Positions 25,132 to 34,218 are shown, counted from the first letter of the stretch. The stretch: 47,478 nt of DNA from Campylobacterales bacterium (GCA_027023305.1 JALVVR010000048.1:1-47478); one strand, 5' to 3'. Numbers and translations: made by a program. The notes: generated from the sequence alone by a model not told the origin.

Positions 25132-26081
25132 AAATTGTTTTAACACTTTTAACCTTAGCTATTTTTATTTTTGCAAAACCACTCTCACCAATATCAACTA
25201 TAAAGGTTGACGGTGGGGTGAAAGATATGATTTTATCTAGGAACAACCTTATAGTAGGAACTGATAGTGGAAAACTAGAAGTATATAATCTAAAAGAAAA
25301 AAAGATTACTAAAAAAATACAACTTCCAGATATAAAAGATTTTATGGGAGATACTATCCATACAAGAGTTGCTAGTTTAGATTATATTGATGGAAGATAT
25401 GCATTTTTAAGTGATAGTGGCATTGGAGGATATACTAATGTTTGGCTAAATGAAAACAACCAGACAAAAAAAATTATTACTCATGAAGCTAAAAAAATAA
25501 TAGTAAAACTAAAATTTATTGATAAAAATCATCTGCTTTTTGGTTTTTTAGGAAATGAAGTATCTCTTTATGATATACCAAACAAAAAGTATATTTACAC
25601 AAAACAATTAAGTGAATCAAAATTTTCAGACTTTGCTCTAAACGAAGATAAAACAAAAGCAGCTTTTGCCAACGAAAGTGGCATAAATTATGTAATAGAT
25701 ACAAAAACAGGTAAGATTTTAAAAACTTTAAAAGGACAAAATCTTGACAATATTTTTGCAATAGACTTTAAAAAAGATTTTGTAGTTTGTGCAGGGAAAG
25801 ATAGAAGAGGAGCTTACTACAATCTTTTAACTGATAGTAATGGTTACTTTAAAGGAAAGTTCTTCATATATGCTACAGCCCTAAGTCCATCTACTAAAAA
25901 AGTAGCATTTGCTATGGATGAAGATAACTCTATAACTATATACAACTTAGTTTCTAAAGAAAAGATAGCTAAACTAACGGGTCTTAAATCTAAAGTAAAT
26001 AAAATCATCTTTAAAGATGAAAACACTATTATTTCTGCAGGGGATGATGACACAATCCTTATGTGGAAACTAAAAAAATAA
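25128..26081 (+). CDS. napL: NapL, periplasmic WD40-like beta-propeller protein
   Basis: 317 residues with a signal peptide (MKIVLTLLTLAIFIFAKP) and repeated beta-propeller blades (SKVNKIIFKDENTIISAGDDDTILMWKLKK at the end is a clear WD-type blade; VGTDSGKLEVYNLKEKK is another). NapL is typical of Campylobacterota nap operons; its function is unproven but it affects Nap activity modestly in related species. It overlaps the preceding small gene by 4 bp. Confidence 0.88.
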   Translation: MKIVLTLLTLAIFIFAKPLSPISTIKVDGGVKDMILSRNNLIVGTDSGKLEVYNLKEKKITKKIQLPDIKDFMGDTIHTRVASLDYIDGRYAFLSDSGIGGYTNVWLNENNQTKKIITHEAKKIIVKLKFIDKNHLLFGFLGNEVSLYDIPNKKYIYTKQLSESKFSDFALNEDKTKAAFANESGINYVIDTKTGKILKTLKGQNLDNIFAIDFKKDFVVCAGKDRRGAYYNLLTDSNGYFKGKFFIYATALSPSTKKVAFAMDEDNSITIYNLVSKEKIAKLTGLKSKVNKIIFKDENTIISAGDDDTILMWKLKK

Positions 26082-26099
26082 CAAAATAAGGAAAATTTA

Positions 26100-26459
26100 A
26101 TGAATATTTCAAGTATTGTAGTACAAGTAAAACCAGAGTTTATGGATGATGTTTTAGAAGTTTTACAAAATGCAGCTTTTTGTGACTATCACTTTCATGA
26201 CAAAGAAAAAGGAAAGATTATAGTTACAGTAGAGGGTGAAGGTGTAGATGATGAGATAAGAAATCTAAAAATTGTTCAATCTTTAGAGCATGTACTAAGT
26301 GCAGAAATGATGATGAGTTACTCAGAAGATGAACTCGAAAGAGAGATAAGAAAACTTGAAAATCAAGATCCAGTTCCTGCTATGCTAAATGATAACAGCT
26401 TACGAGCTGAAGATATAGTTTATCATGGAGATCTTAGAAAGAAAGATATAGTAAACTAA
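26100..26459 (+). CDS. napD: NapD, NapA signal-peptide chaperone
   Basis: 119 residues with the NapD ferredoxin-like fold: NISSIVVQVKPEFMDDVLEVLQ, then HDKEKGKIIVTVEGEGVDDEIRNLKIVQSLEHVLSAEMMMSY. NapD binds the Tat signal of NapA and delays export until the molybdenum cofactor is inserted. AAGGAAA is upstream of the ATG. The stop overlaps the start of the siroheme decarboxylase gene by one base (TAATG), joining nitrate reduction to heme d1 synthesis in one transcript. Confidence 0.93.
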   Translation: MNISSIVVQVKPEFMDDVLEVLQNAAFCDYHFHDKEKGKIIVTVEGEGVDDEIRNLKIVQSLEHVLSAEMMMSYSEDELEREIRKLENQDPVPAMLNDNSLRAEDIVYHGDLRKKDIVN

Positions 26460-27466
26460 TGAGCGAGGAAGTTAAAAACTCCCTACTCTCTCTTATACAA
26501 AAAGAGTTTCCACTAACAAAAAAACCTTTCAAAGAGCTAGGAGAAAAACTAGGTATTAGTGAAGAAGAGATTTTAGAGATACTTAGAGAGCAAAAGAAAA
26601 ACTCTATCATAAGACAAATCTCTCCTATCTTTGATACAAAAAGATTAGGATACAAATCCTCTTTGGTAGCTTTTAGAGTTGATGAAAAAGATATTAACAA
26701 AGCAGTTGAAGTGATAAACTCACATCCTGGAGTTTCTCACAACTATGAAAGAAATCATGACTTTAACATTTGGTTTACCATAGCAGTCGCTCCAGACTCT
26801 ACCCTTGGGCTTGAAAAAACAGTCGAATTATTAAGCCAAAAATCAGATGCAAAAGAAGCTATACTTCTTCCCACTTTAAAAATGTTTAAAATCTCAGTAA
26901 AACTTGACACAACAGGAAAAGCAGACAAAAAAGAAAAAATTAACAAAAAAGCTTATGAAGATATAGAGCTAACTCCTAAGATTTTAAAAATCATAGAAAA
27001 AACTCAATATGACTTACCCATAGAATCTGAGCCTTTTAAAACCGTGATAGAAAAGTTAAACATCTCTTATGATGAGCTTTTTGAAACACTAAATCTTTTA
27101 AAAAAAGCAGGTGTTATGAGAAGATTTGCAGCAATCCTAAACCATAGAAAAGCTGGATTTAATGCGAATGCTATGGTAGCTTGGGATATAGATGAAAACA
27201 AAGCTGAAGAAATAGGAAAAACAGCTGCTTCTTTTATCGCAGTTAGTCACTGCTACATAAGACCAAAGTATCCAAACTGGAAATATAACCTCTTTACAAT
27301 GGTTCATGGAAAAACCAAAGAGCAAACAACTTCTCATATAAATGACATAGCAAATGAGATAGAATTTTTTGACAAAAAAGAGTTATATTCAACTCGAGAG
27401 TTTAAAAAAGTAAGAATAAAATATTTTAGTCAAGAGTTTCAAACTTGGGAAAAAAGTTATTTATAA
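26459..27466 (+). CDS. Two-domain siroheme decarboxylase (NirDL/NirGH fusion)
   Basis: 335 residues made of two Lrp/AsnC-like halves. The first (about 1-150) has an HTH-like start and NYERNHDFNIWFT (95-107), the pattern of NirD/NirG (AhbA). The second (about 165-335) has SHCYIRPKYPNWKYNLFTM (263-281), the pattern of NirL/NirH (AhbB), with conserved His and Arg residues used in catalysis. The known reaction removes two acetate carboxyls from siroheme to give 12,18-didecarboxysiroheme, the second step of heme d1 synthesis. In Pseudomonas it takes four small genes; here one chain appears to carry both subunit types. It is cotranslated with napD and ends 6 bp before the nirS promoter box. Confidence 0.88.
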   Translation: MSEEVKNSLLSLIQKEFPLTKKPFKELGEKLGISEEEILEILREQKKNSIIRQISPIFDTKRLGYKSSLVAFRVDEKDINKAVEVINSHPGVSHNYERNHDFNIWFTIAVAPDSTLGLEKTVELLSQKSDAKEAILLPTLKMFKISVKLDTTGKADKKEKINKKAYEDIELTPKILKIIEKTQYDLPIESEPFKTVIEKLNISYDELFETLNLLKKAGVMRRFAAILNHRKAGFNANAMVAWDIDENKAEEIGKTAASFIAVSHCYIRPKYPNWKYNLFTMVHGKTKEQTTSHINDIANEIEFFDKKELYSTREFKKVRIKYFSQEFQTWEKSYL

Positions 27467-27472
27467 TTTCTC

Positions 27473-27514
27473 TTGATATAAATCAAGATTTGCCTCCTTT
27501 TTTTATATTATAAT
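27473..27514 (+). promoter_or_regulatory. Class II FNR/DNR-type promoter of nirS
   Basis: TTGATATAAATCAA at 27473-27486 and TATAAT at 27509-27514, giving a box centre at -41.5 from the predicted start (27521). Same geometry as the nap promoter. Confidence 0.88.
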
Positions 27515-27604
27515 ATGCCCATACTTCTACATACTTTTCTGCAATTTTGTAGATTTTTATGCAGGTTGTATATGGGAGATAGGGAAAAATTTTAAGGAGG
27601 ATAT

Positions 27605-29347
27605 ATGAAAGTAGGTAATGTATTAAGTTTAGTTGCTAGTTCACTTTTGGTAGCTACTATAGCACAAGCTGGTACTTCAAATATGAACTTTGCAAAAGTT
27701 TATGAAAAGGAGTGTCAAGGTTGTCATGGACCAATCCACCAAGGTGGTGTTGGAGCAGATTTAAGACCAAAAGCTCTAAAGAAAAAAGAGCATAATATGC
27801 TAGTAAATACCATTTTAAATGGTAGAGACAATACAGCAATGCCAGCATGGAGTTCAAAATTTAGTAAAGATGATGCTGCTGGTATGGTAGATTGGTTAAT
27901 GGATTGGAAAAACACTGTTGAACTTAAACTAGACTTGAAAAAAATCAAAGAGTCTTATACTAAGTTAGCAGATGTAGATGCTTTGGCTAAAAAATATCCA
28001 GTAGGAAAAGATGGTAGCCTTAAGTATAAAGGTGCTCAAGTAGCTAATGTAAAAAATATTACATTTGCAACAGAAAGAGATGCTTCATTAGTTGATTTTA
28101 TAGACTCAACAACTGGTAAAGTTTTAAGTCGTCATAAAGCTGGATTTGCAGTTCATGTTACTGTAACAAACAAAGCAAATCCAAGATATGCTTACTCTAT
28201 AAGTAGATCAGGAAGACTTACAATGTTTGATATAGGAGCTCCGGGACAACCAGCAGTTGCTAAAGTTCAAGTTGGTCAAGAATCTCGTGGTCTAGCAGTT
28301 AGTCCAAATGGAAAATATGTAATGGCAGGAGATTATAACCCAGGAGGAGCTGTACTTTGTGATGCTCATACTTTAGTACCATTAAAAGCTTATGATACAA
28401 GTAGAGTTATAAATACAGTTGGACAGATAGAACCTAGTCGTGTTGCTTATATAGCTGATACTCCTTATGGTCCTTATTTTTCATTTGCTCTTAAAGATGC
28501 AGGTCATGTTTATATAGTAGATTATAGTAAACCTAACTTTCCAATTGTTGGAGATATCCCAAATATTGGTAAAATTCTTCATGATGCATTTTTAAATGAA
28601 AACAAAGGTCCAGATTATGGTAGATATGTTCAAGTTGCTTCTCAAGGAAGTGATTTGATGGGTATTGTTGACTTAAAAACTAAAAAACTTGCTGCAAGAG
28701 TGTTTACAGGTAAAAAATCTAAACCACATCCAGGACAAGGTTCTAGTTGGTTTAACAAAAAAATGGGTAAACAATTAAATGCTACAAACTCTATGAACTT
28801 TGGTTCTGTAGTTATTTGGACATCACCAGGTTGGAAAGTTGTTAAAAAAATCAAAACTGCTGGTGGTGGATTGTTTGTTGGAACAAGTGAGCATACACCA
28901 TATATTTGGTCAGATTGTGTACTTGGTAAACCTGCTAACTACAACAAAGTTTATCTTATTAACAAAGAAACTCTTGAAACTGATAGAATCATCGAAGTTG
29001 GTAAAAAGCAAGGTAAATTGATAGATGCACATACAAACAAAGTACTTCAAACTTGGGATGCAACTCAACACGAAAAAGTTCCTGTAAATGAAAAAGCATT
29101 TGGTAAAGAAAAAATTATGCCAATACCTACAAAAATAGGAGCTGCAGTTAAAAATCCTGTTCAACCAAGACTACTTCATGCAGAACCTGCAAATCATGGT
29201 AAATGGACTATGATTAGTGAGTGGACAACAGGAAGAATTGGTATCTATGATGCTAAAACAGGTAAGTTTATCAAATATATTGAAAACTTAACTACTCCTA
29301 CATTTACATACTCTGTTGAACACAGACAAAAAGTTCCAGGAGCTTAG
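27605..29347 (+). CDS. nirS: Cytochrome cd1 nitrite reductase NirS
   Basis: 580 residues. A signal peptide (NVLSLVASSLLVATIAQA) is followed by a cytochrome c domain with CQGCH (37-41) and a Met ligand in TAMPAW, then an eight-bladed d1-heme propeller. The residues corresponding to the d1 iron ligand (AGFAVHV, H184) and the two distal active-site His (KILHDAF, H326; KPHPGQG, H375) are all present, by comparison with the Pseudomonas enzyme. It reduces nitrite to NO in the periplasm. A strong AAGGAGG precedes the ATG. A hairpin with T-run lies 13 bases after the stop, so nirS may be expressed more than the genes behind it. Confidence 0.98.
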   Translation: MKVGNVLSLVASSLLVATIAQAGTSNMNFAKVYEKECQGCHGPIHQGGVGADLRPKALKKKEHNMLVNTILNGRDNTAMPAWSSKFSKDDAAGMVDWLMDWKNTVELKLDLKKIKESYTKLADVDALAKKYPVGKDGSLKYKGAQVANVKNITFATERDASLVDFIDSTTGKVLSRHKAGFAVHVTVTNKANPRYAYSISRSGRLTMFDIGAPGQPAVAKVQVGQESRGLAVSPNGKYVMAGDYNPGGAVLCDAHTLVPLKAYDTSRVINTVGQIEPSRVAYIADTPYGPYFSFALKDAGHVYIVDYSKPNFPIVGDIPNIGKILHDAFLNENKGPDYGRYVQVASQGSDLMGIVDLKTKKLAARVFTGKKSKPHPGQGSSWFNKKMGKQLNATNSMNFGSVVIWTSPGWKVVKKIKTAGGGLFVGTSEHTPYIWSDCVLGKPANYNKVYLINKETLETDRIIEVGKKQGKLIDAHTNKVLQTWDATQHEKVPVNEKAFGKEKIMPIPTKIGAAVKNPVQPRLLHAEPANHGKWTMISEWTTGRIGIYDAKTGKFIKYIENLTTPTFTYSVEHRQKVPGA

Positions 29348-29359
29348 GCTTAGTATATT

Positions 29360-29390
29360 TTTACTCTCCCCTCTCGGGAGAGTAAATTTT
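29360..29390 (+). terminator. Intercistronic terminator/attenuator after nirS
   Basis: TTTACTCTCCC (29360-29370), a 5-base loop, GGGAGAGTAAA (29376-29386) and TTTT. It lies only 13 bp before the next start codon, in the region that also carries that gene's ribosome site, so partial read-through is likely. Confidence 0.8.
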
Positions 29391-29402
29391 ATAGGATGAC
29401 AA

Positions 29403-30512
29403 TTGAAAATATTTATCTTACTTTTTTTTATACTAGTTAATTTAGTTTATTCTAAATATTTAGACAACAAGTCTTGTAGTGAGTGTCATGAAAATATTTA
29501 TAATGAATTTCAAAGTTCACAACATTCTAAAAATTATTTTACTGATGTATTACATCGAAAAGTAGCTAACAAAGCAAATCCTAAAAAATATGAATGTGCA
29601 GTATGCCATATGCCAATGGCAAATAATTTAAAAGATTTAGTAAGTGGAAAAGCTAGACCAGATAAAAACAATAAAACTCAGACAGATGCCATATCTTGCT
29701 ACTTTTGTCATACAATAGCCTATGTCAAAAAAGCTCATAAACATAATATTAATATTAAAGCAAGACAAGCTAAAGATTATAAACCCACTCTTTATGGAAG
29801 ACTAACAAATCCAGATGAGAATGATAAACATACTTCATCTTCTAATCCAATATATGCAAAAGCTGTATGTACAGGTTGCCACTCTCATAAACTAAATGAC
29901 AATAATGTAACTATCTTTAAAGCTATGACAAAAAATCAAAACTCCATAGAGTGTATAAAATGCCACATGCCAAAGATTGAAGGTGGAGCTGAAAAGATGA
30001 ATAAACGATCTCGTGGACATCATGCTAGCCATAAATTTCTAGGTATCCATGATAAAAAGTTTAGAAAAAAAGGAGTTGATATAAATGCAACTATCAAGGG
30101 CAAAGAGTTAAAGATAACACTAACAAATAAAATGCCTCACCCTTTAATAATCCAACCAGCTAGAGCTAAATTCTTAAAAATAACAATAATTAAGGATGGT
30201 AAAACTATTTGGCAAAACTATAAAAATAAACCAAGTGAGGATAAACAATCTTATTTTGCATATAGTTTTAAAAAAGATGGTAAAAAAATCCTAGTACCAG
30301 CAACTGCAACACAAGGAAAAGTTCATAACTTAAATGCAAAAGAGACTAAAACTCTTATCTATAATATTCCTTATTTAGAAAAAGGCGATGTAGTAAAAGT
30401 TTCACTATTTGTACAATTAGCAAAAAGTGATTGCTCTATTGCGATAGGATTAAAAGATAAAAAGTTATTAACACCTTCACTTATAAAAAGTATAACTATA
30501 AAAAAAGATTAA
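29403..30512 (+). CDS. Pentaheme c-type cytochrome in the nir cluster
   Basis: 369 residues, start TTG 29403-29405 with AGGA upstream. A signal peptide (KIFILLFFILVNLVYS) precedes five CxxCH motifs in the N-terminal half: CSECH (25-29), CAVCH (65-69), CYFCH (99-103), CTGCH (156-160) and CIKCH (184-188), the layout of the cytochrome c554/multiheme superfamily, with extra His residues (QHSKN, HGHHASH-like stretch near 205-210) that could be second heme ligands. Residues 220-369 have no heme site and look like a beta-rich domain (LKITLTNKMPHPLIIQPARAKFLKI). Between nirS and nirF it is a candidate electron donor to NirS or a quinol-linked carrier. I do not recognise a named family; function is inferred from place only. 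Confidence 0.8.
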   Translation: MKIFILLFFILVNLVYSKYLDNKSCSECHENIYNEFQSSQHSKNYFTDVLHRKVANKANPKKYECAVCHMPMANNLKDLVSGKARPDKNNKTQTDAISCYFCHTIAYVKKAHKHNINIKARQAKDYKPTLYGRLTNPDENDKHTSSSNPIYAKAVCTGCHSHKLNDNNVTIFKAMTKNQNSIECIKCHMPKIEGGAEKMNKRSRGHHASHKFLGIHDKKFRKKGVDINATIKGKELKITLTNKMPHPLIIQPARAKFLKITIIKDGKTIWQNYKNKPSEDKQSYFAYSFKKDGKKILVPATATQGKVHNLNAKETKTLIYNIPYLEKGDVVKVSLFVQLAKSDCSIAIGLKDKKLLTPSLIKSITIKKD

Positions 30513-30513
30513 T

Positions 30514-30555
30514 TTGACAAATATCAACCAATTTTCCACAAATTTTTAGTACAAT
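30514..30555 (+). promoter_or_regulatory. Class II FNR/DNR-type promoter of nirF operon
   Basis: TTGACAAATATCAA at 30514-30527 (one base off the TTGAT consensus in the left arm) and TACAAT at 30550-30555. The centre is again at -41.5 from the predicted start (30562). Confidence 0.82.
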
Positions 30556-30581
30556 ACTTCTAATTTTACTAAAGGAAAAAT

Positions 30582-31682
30582 ATGAAGTTTTTACTCTCCA
30601 TTTTATTTATTATTTCGATATTTTTTACTGCACCTCTTAGTGCAAAAGAAAAATTTTTCGTTGTAGAAAGAGAATCTCAATCAGTTGCTATTATAGAAGA
30701 TGGCTTAGCTAAAAGACATATGAAAAATATGCACAATATGAATCATGGTGTTATAAAGTTTTATGGAAATGATGGCTACTTGATTAGTCGTGATGGATAT
30801 ATTGTAAAATTCAATCCAAAAACTGAAAAAAAAGAAGCTGAGTATAAGACAAGTAAATCTGCTATCGGTTTTGTAATAGGTAAAAACTTTGTTGCAGTTG
30901 CAAATTATGATGATAAAAGTGTAGATATTTTAGACAGAAATTTAAAACCTTTACAAAAGATAAAAACAGGTTCTAAAAATGTTGGTATCAAAATATATAA
31001 AGATAAACTTATTTTTGCACAAATGGATAATGATAAAGTAAGTGTTTATAAAGATACAAATTATGGTAAAAAAGAACCGAAATTTAAACTAGAAAAAGAG
31101 TTCAAAGTCGGGAAAATGCCGTTTGATGCTATGATACAAGGTAAAACATATATAGTTGGATTTTTCTTAACAAAAGGTTTTGGAGTTATCAACCTAGATA
31201 AGATGACATATAAACTAATCCCTGTTACAGGTGATGGGAATAAACCTGTTTTAAAAATACCTCACTTTGGATTTTGGTCACTAAGTCATGATAAAACTTT
31301 TATACCTGCTGTTGGAAACAATGAAGTGATGGTATATGACAAAAAATTTAATTTTTTAAAAAATATAAAAGTACAAGGTTTGCCTGTATTTACCTCTTTA
31401 AGCCCAAAACAAAAATATATAGCAGTTACTTTCAGTGGAAAAGATTTTCCATATATCCAAATAATAGATACAAAAACTCTTAAAGTTATAAAAACATTTC
31501 ATTTTAAAGGCAAAGTACTACACATAAGATGGTCAACCGAATATCCATCTTTATATGTATCAGTAAATGGAGCAGATGAAGTTGATGTGATTGATACAAA
31601 AGGATGGTTTAAAGAGAGAGAAATCTACCAAGTAAAAAGACCATCTGGTATATTTATATACAAAAGTACAGATAAAAAATAA
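30582..31682 (+). CDS. nirF: NirF, periplasmic heme d1 biosynthesis protein
   Basis: 366 residues with a signal peptide (MKFLLSILFIISIFFTAPLSA) and an eight-bladed propeller similar to the d1 domain of NirS but without a c-heme domain: KEKFFVVERESQSVAIIEDG, DGYIVKFNPKTEKKEAEYKTSKSAIGF, VAVANYDDKSVDIL. Known NirF converts a late heme d1 intermediate in the periplasm. AAGGA precedes the ATG. First gene of the nirF-nirC-nirJ-nirE unit. Confidence 0.92.
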   Translation: MKFLLSILFIISIFFTAPLSAKEKFFVVERESQSVAIIEDGLAKRHMKNMHNMNHGVIKFYGNDGYLISRDGYIVKFNPKTEKKEAEYKTSKSAIGFVIGKNFVAVANYDDKSVDILDRNLKPLQKIKTGSKNVGIKIYKDKLIFAQMDNDKVSVYKDTNYGKKEPKFKLEKEFKVGKMPFDAMIQGKTYIVGFFLTKGFGVINLDKMTYKLIPVTGDGNKPVLKIPHFGFWSLSHDKTFIPAVGNNEVMVYDKKFNFLKNIKVQGLPVFTSLSPKQKYIAVTFSGKDFPYIQIIDTKTLKVIKTFHFKGKVLHIRWSTEYPSLYVSVNGADEVDVIDTKGWFKEREIYQVKRPSGIFIYKSTDKK

Positions 31683-31697
31683 CTCAAAGGGTGTACT

Positions 31698-32021
31698 ATG
31701 AAAAAATTTATATTAATTTTAACAATTAGCACTCTGGTATTTGCTGATGTAAGTGGTAAAGAAGTATTTGAATCTTATTGTTGGGGATGTCATCATCAAA
31801 CAGCTGTTGCATTTGGACCACCATTTGAACAAATAGCATCAAAAAGAGATGCTAACCAAATAAGAGCCATGATAACAGATCCTAAGAGTGTATCTAAAGT
31901 TTTCGGATATAAAAGAAATGCTATGCCAGCTTTCAAACTAAAAGAGGATGAACTTCAAGCGATAACTAAATATATCTTAAGTTATAAACCAAAAGACACT
32001 AACCAAACAAAGGGAAAATAA
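31698..32021 (+). CDS. nirC: NirC-like monoheme cytochrome c
   Basis: 107 residues with a signal peptide (MKKFILILTISTLVFA) and one heme site CWGCHH, then AMPAFKLKEDELQAITKYIL, a class I cytochrome with Met ligand in AMPAF. Small single-heme cytochromes at this position in nir clusters (NirC) donate electrons to NirS or take part in the d1 assembly step. Stop overlaps the nirJ start by one base (TAATG). Confidence 0.85.
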   Translation: MKKFILILTISTLVFADVSGKEVFESYCWGCHHQTAVAFGPPFEQIASKRDANQIRAMITDPKSVSKVFGYKRNAMPAFKLKEDELQAITKYILSYKPKDTNQTKGK

Positions 32022-33142
32022 TGTTCAGACTCTCAAACCTACTCTCTTCTGTTATAAACAATAAACCAGTAAGAGAACTAGATGGAAGCATAGCTATCTG
32101 GAACTTTACAAACAGATGCAACTTAAACTGCCTTCACTGCTACTCAAAATCAGGGCTTGATGCAACTGATACTCTTTCTACTGAACTTATCTTTGAAACT
32201 CTACCAAAACTAAAAGAAGCAGGTGTAAAGTTTTTAATCTTTAGTGGAGGAGAACCATTAACAAGAAAAGATATATATGATATAGCAGATGAGTGCAAAA
32301 GACTAGGAATTATCACTTATCTCTCAACAAATGGTCTTTATGTAGGCAAAAAAAATGCTCAAAAAATCTTAAATACTTTTAACTATATAGGTATTTCTAT
32401 CGATGGAGATGAAAAGTCTCATGATTATTTTAGAGGATTAAAAGGAAGTTTTAAAGAGTCTTTAAAAGCTGTTGAACTGCTAAACAGTTATCACCAAACA
32501 AAAGTTGGTATAAGATTTACTATCACTAAAGATACGATAAAAGATTTAGAGTTTATTTTCAAACTTGCAGAAGAAAAAAAGATACCAAAAGTTTATATCT
32601 CTCACTTAGTTTATAGTGGCAGAGGACTTGATAACTTAAAGATGGATATCACAAAAGAGCAAAGAAAAAAAGCTGTTGATTTTATCATAGATAAAGCTTT
32701 CTACTACTTTGAAAACAATATTGATATAGAAATTGTAACTGGAAATATGGAAATGGATGCCATTGCTTTTTTAGATAGATTTTCAAAAAAATATCCTCAT
32801 TTAAAAGATGAGATGCTAAAAAGACTAAAAAAATGGGGTGGAAATAGTGCAGGAAGAAAACTTTTAAATATCAACAGTGAGGGAGATGTAAAACCTGATC
32901 CATTTTTCCCACTAAGTATAGGAAATATTTTAAAAGAAGATTTTCTTGATATATGGCAAGACAAACCAAGTGAGCTTTTGCTAAGATTAAGACAGCATCC
33001 AAGAAGTTTAAAAGGTATTTGTAAAAGTTGTGAGTATTTAGATATTTGTAATGGTGGAAGCAGAAGTAGAGCAAATGCCATATATGAAGACCTCTGGGAG
33101 AGTGATCCTAGTTGCTATATAAAGGAAGAAAATAATGGGTAA
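32021..33142 (+). CDS. nirJ: NirJ, radical SAM heme d1 biosynthesis enzyme
   Basis: 373 residues. The radical SAM cluster CNLNCLHC (C33, C37, C40; CxxxCxxC) is followed by FSGGEPL, the SAM-binding GGE motif, and STNGLYV and GISIDG. The C-terminal Cys set (CKSCEYLDICNGG... SDPSCY) matches the second [4Fe-4S] cluster of NirJ. It replaces the two propionates of didecarboxysiroheme with oxo groups. It overlaps nirC by one base and nirE by 8 bp. Confidence 0.95.
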   Translation: MFRLSNLLSSVINNKPVRELDGSIAIWNFTNRCNLNCLHCYSKSGLDATDTLSTELIFETLPKLKEAGVKFLIFSGGEPLTRKDIYDIADECKRLGIITYLSTNGLYVGKKNAQKILNTFNYIGISIDGDEKSHDYFRGLKGSFKESLKAVELLNSYHQTKVGIRFTITKDTIKDLEFIFKLAEEKKIPKVYISHLVYSGRGLDNLKMDITKEQRKKAVDFIIDKAFYYFENNIDIEIVTGNMEMDAIAFLDRFSKKYPHLKDEMLKRLKKWGGNSAGRKLLNINSEGDVKPDPFFPLSIGNILKEDFLDIWQDKPSELLLRLRQHPRSLKGICKSCEYLDICNGGSRSRANAIYEDLWESDPSCYIKEENNG

Positions 33143-33869
33143 AGTCTATCTGACAGGAGCTGGTCCAGGCGATATAGAACTCCTGACAATAAAAGCTCTA
33201 AAAGTAGTCCAAAAAGCTGATGTTATCATCTATGACAGACTGGCTAATCCTGAGATTTTAAAAGAAGCAAAAGATAGATGTGAGTTTGTTTTTGTAGGTA
33301 AAGAGGATTCTCACCATACTTTACCTCAAGAAGAGATAAATGAAGTTATATATCAAAATGCTCTAAAACATGAAGTTGTTGTAAGACTCAAAGGGGGAGA
33401 TCCCTTTGTTTTTGGTAGAGGTGGAGAAGAAGGTATTTATCTAAAAGAAAGAAATATAGAGTTTGAATTTATTCCTGGTATTACATCAGCTGTTGCTGTT
33501 CCAGAGTATGCTGGTATTCCTGTAACTCATAGAGGTGTAACTGTATCATTTAGAGTAGTAACTGGACACGAAAATCCTAAAAAAGGAAAATCACAAATTC
33601 CCTGGGAAAACTATAAAAGTGATGATACTATTATATTTTTGATGGGGCTTCATCGTCTAGAATTTATAACAAAAAAACTTATAGAAATAGGTAAACCAAA
33701 AGATTATCCAGTAGCTGTTATAAGTCGGGGAACAACAAAAGATGAAAAAACAGTTATAGGAACTCTAAGCGATATATACGAAAAAGCAAAGGATTTACCA
33801 ACCCCTGCTCTTATAGTGGTAGGAGAAGTAGTAAAACTTCATGATAAGCTTAGTTGGTGGGAAAAGTAA
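33135..33869 (+). CDS. nirE: Uroporphyrinogen-III C-methyltransferase (NirE/CobA-type)
   Basis: 244 residues with all SUMT motifs: VYLTGAGPGDIELLTIKA, the YDRLANPEIL stretch, VRLKGGDPFVFGRGGEE, PGITSAVAVPEYAGIPVTHR and the late LPTPALIVVGEVVKLH. It transfers two methyl groups from SAM to uroporphyrinogen III to make precorrin-2, the common precursor of siroheme and heme d1. In this context it supplies heme d1 synthesis. It overlaps nirJ by 8 bp. Confidence 0.95.
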   Translation: MGKVYLTGAGPGDIELLTIKALKVVQKADVIIYDRLANPEILKEAKDRCEFVFVGKEDSHHTLPQEEINEVIYQNALKHEVVVRLKGGDPFVFGRGGEEGIYLKERNIEFEFIPGITSAVAVPEYAGIPVTHRGVTVSFRVVTGHENPKKGKSQIPWENYKSDDTIIFLMGLHRLEFITKKLIEIGKPKDYPVAVISRGTTKDEKTVIGTLSDIYEKAKDLPTPALIVVGEVVKLHDKLSWWEK

Positions 33870-33909
33870 GCATAATTAGATATACTTATAGAAAAGATAA
33901 GGGGTAATT

Positions 33910-34218
33910 ATGCTAAAAATTATTTTATTTTTTTCACTACTTAGTTTTTTAGTGGCAAATGATACAAATAGCACTAAACCAATCAAAAAAGATTCTAATA
34001 CTACTAAGAAAACCGACTCAAATCTTAGTAAAAATAAATTACTTCAAAAACACTTAGAAGAACAGATGAAAAAAGAAGCTAAATATGCTAAAGAAAAAAC
34101 ATTCTACAAAGGAAAAGATTATAATCTAACCGAACATCAAGTAGATCCTAACTCACTTAAAAAAATACAACCTATTGAACCAGATTATGATTTTGATATG
34201 GATCATGTTTATGATTGA
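33910..34218 (+). CDS. Small secreted hypothetical protein
   Basis: 102 residues with a signal peptide (MLKIILFFSLLSFLVAND) and a charged mature part rich in Lys, Asn and Ser (SNTTKKTDSNLSKNKLLQKHLEEQMKKEAKY), without Cys. AAGGGG precedes the ATG. It lies 40 bp behind nirE, so it may be the last gene of the nirF unit, but nothing in the sequence points to a function. It overlaps the convergent gene by 10 bp. Confidence 0.65.
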   Translation: MLKIILFFSLLSFLVANDTNSTKPIKKDSNTTKKTDSNLSKNKLLQKHLEEQMKKEAKYAKEKTFYKGKDYNLTEHQVDPNSLKKIQPIEPDYDFDMDHVYD

